The notes beneath the pieces are model-generated. The model worked only from the letters and a program-made list of their open reading frames with translations, searched no databases and was not told the DNA's origin. Below, in pieces: positions 36,612-44,762 of a stretch of 64,000 nucleotides of DNA (position 1 is its first letter; each line of letters begins with the position of its first letter). The position numbers and the translations under genes are program-made. The stretch is from Phenylobacterium sp. J367 (GTDB lineage Bacteria > Pseudomonadota > Alphaproteobacteria > Caulobacterales > Caulobacteraceae), in NCBI RefSeq assembly GCF_024699985.1, contig NZ_JAJONA010000001.1:4718501-4782500 (forward strand), read 5' to 3'.

Positions 36612-37889
36612 ATGAGACCCGCCGACAACGAACTTCTCTGCCGGGTGGAGGGCGAGGCCCCGATGGGCCGGGTCATGCGCCAGCACTGGCTGCCCGCCTG
36701 CATGAGCGAGGAAGTGGCCGAGGCCGACGGGACACCGGTGAAGGCCCGTCTGCTGGGCATCGACCTGGTGGTGTTCCGCGACACCAAGGGACGCGTCGGC
36801 GTGCTGGACGAGAAGTGCCCGCACCGTGGGGCCTCCCTGGTCTTCGGCCGGAATGAGAACTGCGGCCTGCGCTGCCTCTACCACGGCTGGAAGTTCGGGG
36901 TGGAGGGCGAGATCCAGGAGATGGCGTCCGAGCCGCCCGGCAGCCGGATGATGAACCTGAAGCACCGCGCCTATCCCGTTGAGGAGTCGGCAGGCTTCGT
37001 CTGGGTCTGGATGGGCGATCCCGAGGCCGTCGCGCCCTTCGAGACGCCGTCCTGGGCGCCGACCTCCACCGGAACGATCTCCATCGTGAAGATGCACGCG
37101 GCCTGCAACTGGGCCCAGGTGCTGGAGGGCTCGATCGACAGCGCCCACTCCTCCAGCCTGCACTCCACCAACATGCCGACCGCCGAGGTCGAGGGCTCCA
37201 CGGCCACCGAGACCGCCTGGCTGCGTCCGTCGAACGACAAGGCGCCGAAGCTGGAGGTGGAGGCCACGGACTTCGGCTTCCACTACGCCGCGATCCGCCG
37301 GCCCATCCGAGATCCGGAGACCCACGTCTACATCCGCACGACGGTGTTCATCGCGCCCTTCACGGTGCTGATCCCGCCGAATGACCAGTACAACCTCGCC
37401 CAGATGCTGGTGCCGATCGATGATGTGAACTGCATGTTCTACTGGATCGCCTGGCACCCCACGAAGGGCATCGGCCAGGACGCCTGGCGGAAGTTCTGCG
37501 GGGCGGAGGTCGGCCCCGACCTGAACCCCGACTTCACCAAGAAGCGGAACCTCGCCAACCGCTACGAGCAGGACCGCGCGGCCATGAAGGCCGGCGACTT
37601 CACCGGCATCACCGGCATCCCGACCCAGGACATGGCCATGTGGGAGAGCATGGGGCCGATCGCCGACCGCAGCGAGGACCACCTCGGCTCGTCGGACGCC
37701 GCGATCATCCAGTTCCGCCGCCAGATGGTGGCCGCCGCCAAGGCCTGCGCGGCCGGCGAACCGGCGATCGGAACCCGCAGCGCCACGCCGCGCGTCGACC
37801 TGGCCTCCTTCGAGGGCGTGGTGCCGAAGACCGCCGACTGGCGGGGCTTCACGACCCGTGCCCGCGTGGCCAACGCCGCCGCCGAATAG
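36612..37889 (+). CDS. phthalate-type Rieske oxygenase, large subunit
   Basis: The 425-residue protein should be the terminal oxygenase of an aromatic ring-hydroxylating system. It has the Rieske [2Fe-2S] site CPHRGASL and CLYHGWKF (residues about 60-95) and the mononuclear iron site in NWAQVLEGSIDSAHSSSLHS, with bridging Asp and two His. The opening LLCRVEGEAPMGRVMRQHWLP is typical of phthalate 4,5-dioxygenase-like alpha subunits, which work as trimers without a beta subunit. No ferredoxin reductase gene lies in the window, so electrons must come from elsewhere. It has its own promoter and operator copy B. Confidence 0.9.
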   Translation: MRPADNELLCRVEGEAPMGRVMRQHWLPACMSEEVAEADGTPVKARLLGIDLVVFRDTKGRVGVLDEKCPHRGASLVFGRNENCGLRCLYHGWKFGVEGEIQEMASEPPGSRMMNLKHRAYPVEESAGFVWVWMGDPEAVAPFETPSWAPTSTGTISIVKMHAACNWAQVLEGSIDSAHSSSLHSTNMPTAEVEGSTATETAWLRPSNDKAPKLEVEATDFGFHYAAIRRPIRDPETHVYIRTTVFIAPFTVLIPPNDQYNLAQMLVPIDDVNCMFYWIAWHPTKGIGQDAWRKFCGAEVGPDLNPDFTKKRNLANRYEQDRAAMKAGDFTGITGIPTQDMAMWESMGPIADRSEDHLGSSDAAIIQFRRQMVAAAKACAAGEPAIGTRSATPRVDLASFEGVVPKTADWRGFTTRARVANAAAE

Positions 37890-37953
37890 GGCCGCTTTGA
37901 CAACGGCGGCCAAGCACCCCACCAAGGCTCGGGGGACGGGAGGCTTGGCCGAC

Positions 37954-38421
37954 GTGACGGCGGACGACGATATCCGGCATCTGCTGCTGTCGCTGCTCCA
38001 GGGCTTCTACTGGTGCGACGAGAGTCTTCAGAACTATCTGCGGACCCGCGGCTGGCCGTCGGTGACGCGGCCGCAGTCCATGGTGATGGCCAATGTCGCG
38101 CTGGGCGTCCGCAGGCCGTCCGACATCGCGCGCCGCCTGGGCGTCAGCCGCCAGGCGATCCACGCCACGATCATCCAGATGGCGAAGCTCGGCATCGTCG
38201 AACTCGCCAACGACCCGACCAACCGGCGCGTGAAGGTGGTCGCCCTCACCGCTCAGGGCGAGGCCATGCGGGCCGACGCGCAGAAGGCCATGGTGCTGAT
38301 GGGCGAGGCGCTCTTCGAACGCTTCGGCAGGGCGCAGGTCCTGAAGACCGCCCATCTCCTGGGCGAGGACTGGGGGCCGCCGCTGACCTTCGGCCCGCCT
38401 GAGCCGAAGGCCGGCGGCTGA
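37954..38421 (+). CDS. MarR-family regulator 2
   Basis: The 155-residue protein has a winged-helix domain with RRPSDIARRLGVSRQAIHAT as the recognition region and DPTNRRVKVVALTAQG as the wing. It differs from the other two MarR proteins of the island, which lack the long N-terminal YWCDESLQNYLRTRGWP segment. The frame is open further upstream into the Rieske gene, but GTG at 37954 has GGGAGG ten bases before it. It follows the Rieske gene by 64 bases and converges with the hydrolase gene. A small hairpin (GGCCGC 37890-37895 with GCGGCC 37906-37911) lies between. Confidence 0.8.
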   Translation: MTADDDIRHLLLSLLQGFYWCDESLQNYLRTRGWPSVTRPQSMVMANVALGVRRPSDIARRLGVSRQAIHATIIQMAKLGIVELANDPTNRRVKVVALTAQGEAMRADAQKAMVLMGEALFERFGRAQVLKTAHLLGEDWGPPLTFGPPEPKAGG

Positions 38422-38425
38422 ACCG

Positions 38426-39556
38426 CTAGCGCTTGGCGGCGACCCAGTCGGCCAGCAGGTCGGCGGCCGTGTCGCGCTCCTGGCGGCTGTCCTCGAAATA
38501 GTGGAGCCCTTGATCAGCTCGAGCTGCTTGTCGGTCGAGCCGATGTTGTCGAAGATCTTCCGGGCGTCGCTCGGGAACACCCCGGTGTCGGCCAGCCCCT
38601 GCACCACCAGGCTCGGCAGCGTGAACTTGGCGAGCTGCTCGGCGCCCTGGCACTTCGAGGTTTCCAGGCTCCACATGGAGAGCCAGGTCTTCAGGTTGTT
38701 CGCGCGGCCGATCGAGGGCGTGCGGTTCGCCACCGCCGGATGGCCGCGGTAGCACATGGGCGTCTGGCGCTCGGACGGATCGATGGAGCCGTCCATCATC
38801 CGCAGGTCGCCCCAGCAGCGGAACAGCGGGAACAGGCGGTCCGGGATGCCGGCGTCGTTCAGGCGCTTCAGCTCCGCCTTCGCCCAGTCGGTGATCCGCT
38901 GGTTGCGGGCCCGCTGGGCCGCGCGGTAGCGGGCGATGAACTCTTCCGAGTAGGGCGGGCCGTTGTCCGGGTTGAAGGGGTTCAGGCTCTCGTCGGTGGC
39001 CACCGGATCGAACTCGTCGACCACAGAGGCGTCCATCCAGTCGGTCAGCACCTCGGGCCGGCCCTGGTGGGCGTTGAAGGAGACGTAGAGCTCGGCCTTG
39101 GGAAGCGTGTTCAGGGCCTCGAGGCCCGGGCCGGTCAGCAGGTCGCCGAGCGTCGGCTGGATCGCCTCGGCCAGGTAGGCGCCCATCAGCGACCCGCCGC
39201 CCGAGTTGCCGAGGATGACGATGGTCTCGACGCCCCGCTCGCGGAGCCAGCGCATGCCCACCCCGATGTCGATGACCGCGTGCTCCAGCAGGAACTGGTC
39301 CTCGGCGCCGCGATAGCGGGTGTTCCAGCCCAGGAAGCCGTAGCCCCGCGCGGCGAGGTAGGGCGCGATGTAGTGCTCGGAAAAGTCGACGTTGTAGTGC
39401 GTGGCGATGAAGGCGGTCTTGGGCTTCTGGCCCTTCGGCGTCGTATAGATGCCCTGGCAGGGATGGCCCCCGGCCTGGATGCGCGGCGCGGTCGGGGGAG
39501 ACCACACCGATGAACTCGCGGTCCACCTTCGCCATCAGGTCGCTGTCGTCGATCAC
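38426..39556 (-). CDS. alpha/beta hydrolase (two frame breaks)
   Basis: The repaired product has about 376 residues. The nucleophile elbow is ILGNSGGGSLMGAYL with Ser in G-N-S-G-G, preceded by the N-terminal sheet (KTAFIATHYNVDFSEHY). The probable acid lies in LADTGVFPSDA, and the His in GLHYFEDSRQ near the C-terminus. A long lid of about 120 residues separates elbow and acid. The frame gains a base at 39494-39498 and loses one at 38507-38509. A GTG at 39556 behind GGGGAG is the better start; ATG at 39571 is also possible. Operator copy C lies between this gene and the divergent acyl-CoA ligase. Confidence 0.78.
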   Translation of the reverse strand: MIDDSDLMAKVDREFIGVVSPDRAAHPGRGPSLPGHLYDAEGPEAQDRLHRHALQRRLFRALHRALPRRAGLRLPGLEHPLSRRRGPVPAGARGHRHRGGHALAPRAGRRDHRHPRQLGRRVADGRLPGRGDPADARRPADRPGPRGPEHASQGRALRLLQRPPGPARGADRLDGRLCGRRVRSGGHRREPEPLQPGQRPALLGRVHRPLPRGPAGPQPADHRLGEGGAEAPERRRHPGPPVPAVPLLGRPADDGRLHRSVRAPDAHVLPRPSGGGEPHALDRPREQPEDLALHVEPGNLEVPGRRAARQVHAAEPGGAGAGRHRGVPERRPEDLRQHRLDRQAARADQGLHYFEDSRQERDTAADLLADWVAAKR

Positions 39557-39600
39557 GCTCGCTCTCCCCATTCCTCGACGCCGTTTGCCGGCGTATCGAC

Positions 39601-39616
39601 ACTTCGTAATCTAAGT
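39601..39616. promoter_or_regulatory. island operator, copy C
   Basis: ACTTCGTAATCTAAGT matches 13 of 16 positions of the consensus. It sits in the divergent gap between the alpha/beta hydrolase and the acyl-CoA ligase and overlaps a TAATCT that could be a -10 box for the ligase, with TTGCCG (39585-39590) sixteen bases upstream. Confidence 0.68.
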
Positions 39617-39662
39617 ATTATGCCCACTTCATAGGCCACGTGAGGGAAAGGACGCAAGCCGG

Positions 39663-41292
39663 ATGCGCGCGCTGATGCAGGAGTGGTCGCTGACCCTGGA
39701 CAAGCTGCTGGACCACGCCGCCCGCTGGCACGGCGAACGCGAGATCGTGACGCGCTCCGTGGAAGGCCCGGTCACCCGCAGCACCTGGGCCGACATCCAC
39801 CGGCGCGCCAAACAGGTCTCCCACGGGCTCCTGGAACTCGGCGTGAAGCCGGGCGACCGGGTCGCCACCATGGGCTGGAACTCCGACCGCCACCTGGAGG
39901 CCTGGTACGGCGCCGTGGGCATCGGCGCGGTGCTCCACACCCTGAACCCGCGGCTCTTCCTCGAGCAGATCGCCTATATCGCCAATCACGCCGGCGACGA
40001 GATCCTGCTGGCCGATCCCGCGTGCGCGCCGCTGCTGGAGGAGCTGCTTCCCCAGTGCCCGACGATCCGGAAGGTGATCTTCCTCAGCGAGGAGGTCCCA
40101 CCCGCCTCGTTCGCCGCCGAGGCCTTTGAGCCCTGGCTCGCCGGGCGGCCCACGGACACGCCCTGGGGGCGGCTTCGACGAAAACGCGGCGGCGGGCCTC
40201 TGCTACACCTCGGGCACCACCGGCAATCCCAAGGGCGTGCTCTACGGACACCGGTCCAACTACCTGCACGCCATGATGACGCTGCAGCCCGACGCCCTGA
40301 ACCTGTCGGCGCGCGACACCATCCTGCTGATCGTGCCGATGTACCACGCCAACGCCTGGGGGGTGATGTACTCGGCCCCGCTGGTCGGCGCGAAGCTGGT
40401 GCTGCCGGGCCAGAAGCTGGACGGCGCCTCCCTGCACGAGCTGATCGAGACCGAGGGCGTCACCTACTCAGCCGGCGTGCCGACCATCTGGCAGATGCTG
40501 CTGGCGCACCTGAAGGAGACCAAGGGGAAGCTGACGACCCTCCAGCGGGTCACGGTCGGAGGCTCGGCCTGCCCGGAATCGATCATCCGTACGCTGCACG
40601 ATGACTACGGCGTGGACGTGATCCAGGGCTGGGGCATGACCGAGACCTCGCCCCTGGCGACGATATCGGTCCCCAAGCGTCCGGGCCTCAGCTTCGAGGA
40701 CTCCATCCCCGGCAAGCTCAAGCAGGGCCGCCTGCTGGGCAATCTCGACCTGAAGCTGGTGGACGACGCGGGGAAGCGCCTACCGCACGACGGCAAGACC
40801 TTTGGCCGCCTGATGATCAAGGGACCGACCATCGCCAGCGCCTACTACGGCTCACCGCCCGGTTCGGCGCTCGACGAGGAAGGCTTCTTCGACACCGGCG
40901 ACGTGGCGACGATCGACGCCGACGGCGACATGCAGATCACCGATCGGGCCAAGGACGTCATCAAGTCCGGCGGCGAATGGATCAGCTCGATCGACGTGGA
41001 GAACATCGCCGTCGGCCACCCGAAGGCGGCGCTCTGCGCGGTGCTGGGCGTCGTGCATCCGAAGTGGGACGAGCGGCCAGTGCTGCTGGTCCAGCTTGAG
41101 CCTGGCCAGGCGGCGGACAAGCAGGAGTTCCTGGACTTCCTGGATGGCAAGATCGCCCGCTGGTGGATGCCGGACGACGTGGTCTTCGTGGAGCAAATCC
41201 CCCTCGGGCCCACCGGCAAGATCGACAAGAAGCTGCTACGCCAGACGCTGACGGGCTACCAGCTCCCCTTCGATCCGAACCTCAAGCGCTGA
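39663..41292 (+). CDS. medium/long-chain acyl-CoA ligase (one frame break)
   Basis: This AMP-forming ligase activates a carboxylic acid to its CoA thioester. The repaired product has about 542 residues with the P-loop YTSGTTGNPKGVLYGHRS, the adenylate-site motif QGWGMTETSPLA, FDTGDVATIDADGDMQITDR and the C-terminal Lys motif GPTGKIDKKLLRQ. The N-terminus (WSLTLDKLLDHAARWHGER) is typical of medium-chain fatty acyl-CoA ligases. An extra G in the run 40165-40169 breaks the frame near residue 168. Operator copy C precedes it, so it is part of the regulon and may activate the side chain of the island's substrate. Confidence 0.88.
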
Positions 41293-41294
41293 CC

Positions 41295-41882
41295 CTAGCT
41301 GGTCGGGGGCTGGAGCTTTTCGGCGAGCTCGATCACGCGGGCGACCGTCATACCCAGGATCTGGGCCGGCAGCGGTTCCTTGAGCGCGCCCGTCTCGTCG
41401 AAGGCGTTCTGGGCGAAGGGGATCAGCACCTGCTCGGTCGCCACCACCGTCTGGATGGTGCCCAGGATCTGGCGCAGCTGCAGCACCCCGCGCAGGCCGC
41501 CGAAGGGACTGATCGAGGCGGCCATCACCCCGGCCACCTTCCCGCGGAAGGCCGAGAGCGTCACCATCGTCTCGCCGTCGGTCGGACGCGACGCCCAGTC
41601 GATGGCGTTCTTGAGCAGCGAGGTCACCGAGCCGTTGTGCTCCGGCGTGGCGATCAGGAAGCCGTGGTGGGCGCGCATCAGCGCCTTCAGCTCCCGCGCC
41701 GCGTCGGGGAACGCCTGCGCCTCCAGGTCGCCGTCGTAGATCGGCAGGTCGAAGTCCGACAGCCGGATGGCCGTCACCTCGGCGCCGCGGCTCTCGGCCT
41801 CCCGCACCGCGAGGTCCAGCAGGGCCTGGTTCAGCGAGCCTGTGCGGGTCGAGCCTGAGAAGGCGAGCAGTCGGACTGTCAT
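41295..41882 (-). CDS. NAD(P)H-dependent FMN reductase
   Basis: The 195-residue flavodoxin-like protein has the phosphate-binding start AFSGSTRTGSLNQALLD, the flavin loop ATPEHNGSVTSLLKNAIDW and the Gly-rich SPFGGLRGVLQLRQIL. This is the YieF/SsuE-type NADPH-dependent FMN reductase family, which reduces free flavin, quinones or nitro compounds. It lies 15 bases downstream of MarR 3 on the same strand and is likely cotranscribed with it. It could supply reduced flavin to a monooxygenase, but none is seen here; it is not the plant-type reductase that a Rieske oxygenase needs. Confidence 0.88.
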   Translation of the reverse strand: MTVRLLAFSGSTRTGSLNQALLDLAVREAESRGAEVTAIRLSDFDLPIYDGDLEAQAFPDAARELKALMRAHHGFLIATPEHNGSVTSLLKNAIDWASRPTDGETMVTLSAFRGKVAGVMAASISPFGGLRGVLQLRQILGTIQTVVATEQVLIPFAQNAFDETGALKEPLPAQILGMTVARVIELAEKLQPPTS

Positions 41883-41897
41883 CCGTTTTCCCTGTTT

Positions 41898-42377
41898 TCA
41901 GACGGCGCTGTCGGTCGGAAACTCGTCGACCGCGGCGGGGGAGAGATTGCGGCCGACCTGAGCCAGCGCCCGGCGCAGCACCTCGATCTCGGCCTCGGTG
42001 AGCCCGGCCAGCGCGATACGATTCACCTCGGCGACCGCCGGCATCAGCACCGCCTCCAGCGCCTTGGCCTCGGGCGTCAGATAGACGTGCATCTTGCGCC
42101 GGTCGTCGGTCTGCTTGCGTCGCTCCACGAAGCCGCTGCGCTCCAGGCTCTTCAGCGCGATCACCGTGGTCGGCTCGCGCATCCCGACCCGTCGGGACAG
42201 CTCGCGCTGGGTCAGGCCGTCTTCGCGCCATAGCACGCGCAGGAAGCGCCACTGCCCGCTCGAGACGCCGTGCGGCGCGGTGCGTTCCTCCAGCGCCCGC
42301 GAGAAGGCGCGGAAGGCGATGCGGGTGAGATAGCCGATCGAGTTGTTGGGATCGGCGTAGAACCGAGTGTCCTTCAT
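41898..42377 (-). CDS. MarR-family regulator 3
   Basis: The 159-residue protein has the classic MarR fold: SSGQWRFLRVLWREDG, the recognition region RELSRRVGMREPTTVIALKS and the wing KQTDDRRKMHVYLT. It resembles MarR 1 closely in pattern (GFSSGFWYFLRALWTEDG, NADDRRKINVSLT), suggesting paralogues that could share a recognition sequence. The start ATG at 42377 gives the usual length. Operator copy D lies about 80 bases upstream in the gap shared with the MetE-like gene, which would suit autoregulation. Confidence 0.86.
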   Translation of the reverse strand: MKDTRFYADPNNSIGYLTRIAFRAFSRALEERTAPHGVSSGQWRFLRVLWREDGLTQRELSRRVGMREPTTVIALKSLERSGFVERRKQTDDRRKMHVYLTPEAKALEAVLMPAVAEVNRIALAGLTEAEIEVLRRALAQVGRNLSPAAVDEFPTDSAV

Positions 42378-42453
42378 CGTAGCGACTTTTCCATCCCCGC
42401 CCCGGCGCCGCAATCGCATGCGTTGACAGCTTCCGCGCCCGTTCCTACGGAAT

Positions 42454-42469
42454 ACATAGAATTCTAATC
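42454..42469. promoter_or_regulatory. island operator, copy D
   Basis: ACATAGAATTCTAATC matches 11 of 16 consensus positions and keeps the inner palindrome TAGAATTCTA. It is the second weakest copy. It lies 17 bases before the MetE-like gene, just upstream of its ribosome site, with TTGACA at 42423-42428 about 25 bases before it. It may serve both that gene and the divergent MarR 3. Confidence 0.55.
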
Positions 42470-42486
42470 AATTTGGAAAGACCCGG

Positions 42487-43536
42487 ATGTCGATCCTCGG
42501 CCTGCCCCTCCTGCCCACCACCATCGTCGGCAGCTATCCCCAACCGGACTGGCTGATCGACCGCGAGGGGCTGAAGTCGCGCCTGCCGCCCCGGGTCCGG
42601 GCCAAGGAGCTGTGGCGCATTCCCGAGGGCCTGCTTGCCGACGCGCAGGAGGCCGCAACCCTCGTGGCGATCAGCGACCAGAAGCTGGCCGGCATCGACA
42701 TCGTCGGCGACGGCGAGATGCGCCGCGAGAGCTATTCCAACCGCCTGGCCACCGCGCTGTCTGGCATCGAAACCGATCCCCCGGGCATGGCCATGGACCG
42801 CACCGGGGCCATGAACCCTGTCCCGCGCGTCGCCGGCCCGATTCGCCGGACCGGCCCGATCGAGTCCCAGGACGCCGCCTTCCTGAAGGGCCGCGCCGGC
42901 GTGCCGGTGAAGATCACCATCCCGGGTCCCTTCACCATGACCCAGCAGGCGCAGAACGATCACTATCCGGACGACCGGTCGCTGGCCCTCGACTACGCCG
43001 ACGCGGTCAACGCCGAGGCCCGCGACCTGTTCGCCGCCGGGGTCGACATCGTCCAGCTCGACGAGCCCTACCTCCAGGCCAAGGCCGACCAGGCGCGGTC
43101 GTTCGCCATCGAGGCGATCAACCGGGCGGTGAAGGGGCTGCCCGGCCTGACCGCGCTGCACATCTGCTTCGGCTACGCCCACGTCCACAAGGGCGCGTCC
43201 AAGCCCGGCGGCTACGCCTTCCTCGAGGAGCTGGAGGCCTCGGACGTGGACATCATCTCCATCGAGGCGGCCCAGCCGAAGCTCGACCCGTCGATCCTTC
43301 GCGAACTGCCGTCCAAGCACATCATGTACGGCGTGATCGACATGAACGACCCGAATGTGGAGACCGCGGAGACCGTGGCCGCCCGCATCCGCGAGGCCCT
43401 GCCCTACATCGACGCCGAGCGCCTGATCGTCGCCCCCGACTGCGGGATGAAGTACATCAGCCGGGAGGTCGCCTTCGGCAAGCTGAAGGCCATGGCCGAC
43501 GGCGCGGCCATCGTCCGCAGGGAGCTCGGCGGCTAG
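42487..43536 (+). CDS. MetE C-terminal-domain-like protein
   Basis: The 349-residue protein is a single TIM barrel like the catalytic C-terminal half of cobalamin-independent methionine synthase. It starts PLLPTTIVGSYPQPDWLIDR and keeps the zinc site: His and Cys in LHICFGYAHV and a Cys in APDCGMKYI, plus the Glu-rich SIEAAQPKLDPS. The N-terminal half of MetE is absent. Stand-alone relatives include core methionine synthases and epoxyalkane:coenzyme M transferases, which activate a thiol on zinc. In a catabolic island under operator copy D, transfer of a methyl or alkyl group from the substrate to a thiol is possible. That is inference. Confidence 0.8.
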   Translation: MSILGLPLLPTTIVGSYPQPDWLIDREGLKSRLPPRVRAKELWRIPEGLLADAQEAATLVAISDQKLAGIDIVGDGEMRRESYSNRLATALSGIETDPPGMAMDRTGAMNPVPRVAGPIRRTGPIESQDAAFLKGRAGVPVKITIPGPFTMTQQAQNDHYPDDRSLALDYADAVNAEARDLFAAGVDIVQLDEPYLQAKADQARSFAIEAINRAVKGLPGLTALHICFGYAHVHKGASKPGGYAFLEELEASDVDIISIEAAQPKLDPSILRELPSKHIMYGVIDMNDPNVETAETVAARIREALPYIDAERLIVAPDCGMKYISREVAFGKLKAMADGAAIVRRELGG

Positions 43537-43551
43537 GCCCAGGCGCGCCCG

Positions 43552-43942
43552 TCAGCCCGGATATCGCTCGAACGCTGGCAGCCCGTGCGCCGTGGCCATC
43601 CAGCTGATGCGCTCGGCGACCTGGATGTGCGCCGTGGGCTGGAGGGCGGCGGGATCGTCCAGCGTCGCCGTTTGCACGTCGATCAGGCCCGGGAAGACGG
43701 CCTCATTCGTGTAGAACAGGCCCGTACCGCAGGCTTCGCAGAAATGGCGCCGGCCGTGTTCGGACGACGCGTAGATCCGCGTCGCGCCATCGATCTTCAT
43801 CTGGTCGGCGGGGACCATGGCCCACGCGACCATGGGCCCCCGAGGCGCGCCGGCAATCGGTGCAGTGGCACAGCGCGTGGTGGATCGTCTCCGCGGGCAT
43901 TTCATAGGTGACCGCCCCGCAGTGGCATCGTCCGGCGAGCAT
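43552..43942 (-). CDS. GFA-family zinc protein (one frame break)
   Basis: The repaired product has about 129 residues. It has the CENP-V/GFA zinc pattern: CHCGAVTYEM, CHCTDCRRASG and HFCEACGTGLFY, which bind two zinc ions. Members were first described as glutathione-dependent formaldehyde-activating enzymes; most are uncharacterised, and some act on glutathione adducts. One extra base in the C run 43837-43841 breaks the frame. It converges with the MetE-like gene. Formaldehyde or glutathione-adduct handling would fit an island with GST and demethylation-type proteins, but this is not shown. Confidence 0.8.
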
Positions 43943-44051
43943 CGGCTAATCCCTCTTTCGGTTGCTTTCCGGATGAGATTAGCACCGGGCCTGCTGCCAG
44001 CGCTGTGGCGGCAATCTCGGGGTAGATGACCGCGAGCGGCGGCAGCGCGCC

Positions 44052-44762
44052 TTACGCGCCGCCGTGCTCGGCAAGCCAGTCGGCCAGCAGGCGGTTCACC
44101 GTCTCCGGCGCCTCGAGCGTCGGCAGGTGGCCGCACCCCGCGATCTCCACGAAGCGGGCGTGCGGGATCCCGGCCAAAATCTCGTCCTGCTGGGCCTGGG
44201 TGGTGATGCCGTCCGCGTCGCCGCGGATGACCAGGGTCGGGACCCTGATGCTGCCCAGCGACGGGCGGCTGTCGGCCCGCGCCATGATCGCCCGCTGCTG
44301 GCCGAGGAAGCCCTCGGCCCCGGTGTCGGCGGCCATCTGCCGGATAAGGCCGAGCAGGGCCTCGTCACCGCGGCGGTCGGGATGCACCAGCATCGGAATG
44401 CGCTCCTCGGCCACCTGGTCGAAACGGCCGGATTCCACCAGGCGGATGTAGCCCAAGCGGCGCTCGGTCTGGGCCGGGCCGTCGTTGGCGGCGAGCGTCG
44501 CGATCAGGGCCAGGCTGATCACGCGCTCGGGCGCGCGCCGCATCACCTCGAAGGCGGTGAAGCCGCCCATGGCGTGGGCCACCAGATGGAAGCGCGCCGG
44601 CGCCGCCGCCAGCAGGCGGTCCGCCATGCCGGCGATGGTGTCGTCCTGCCGGTGGTCGGCGACGATCAGCTCGTAGTCCTCGGCCAGCGCCGCAAGCTGG
44701 GGCTCCCAGATGGCCTCGGTCAGCAGTTGGCCGGAGGCGAAGACCACGGTCGGACGATCCAT
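44052..44762 (-). CDS. alpha/beta-fold protein lacking the nucleophile serine
   Basis: The 236-residue protein has a clean alpha/beta hydrolase fold: TVVFASGQLLTEAIWEPQL, the elbow LVAHAMGGFTAF, an acid in VIRGDADGITT and the His in AGCGHLPTLEAP. The elbow normally reads G-H-S-M-G-G; here Ala (codon GCC) replaces the Ser. Acid and His are kept. Ester hydrolysis by the usual mechanism is not possible, so the protein may act as a lyase, decarboxylase-like enzyme or binding protein. It is the last gene of a four-gene operon; its start codon shares one base with the dehydrogenase stop (TGATG). Confidence 0.83.
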   Translation of the reverse strand: MDRPTVVFASGQLLTEAIWEPQLAALAEDYELIVADHRQDDTIAGMADRLLAAAPARFHLVAHAMGGFTAFEVMRRAPERVISLALIATLAANDGPAQTERRLGYIRLVESGRFDQVAEERIPMLVHPDRRGDEALLGLIRQMAADTGAEGFLGQQRAIMARADSRPSLGSIRVPTLVIRGDADGITTQAQQDEILAGIPHARFVEIAGCGHLPTLEAPETVNRLLADWLAEHGGA

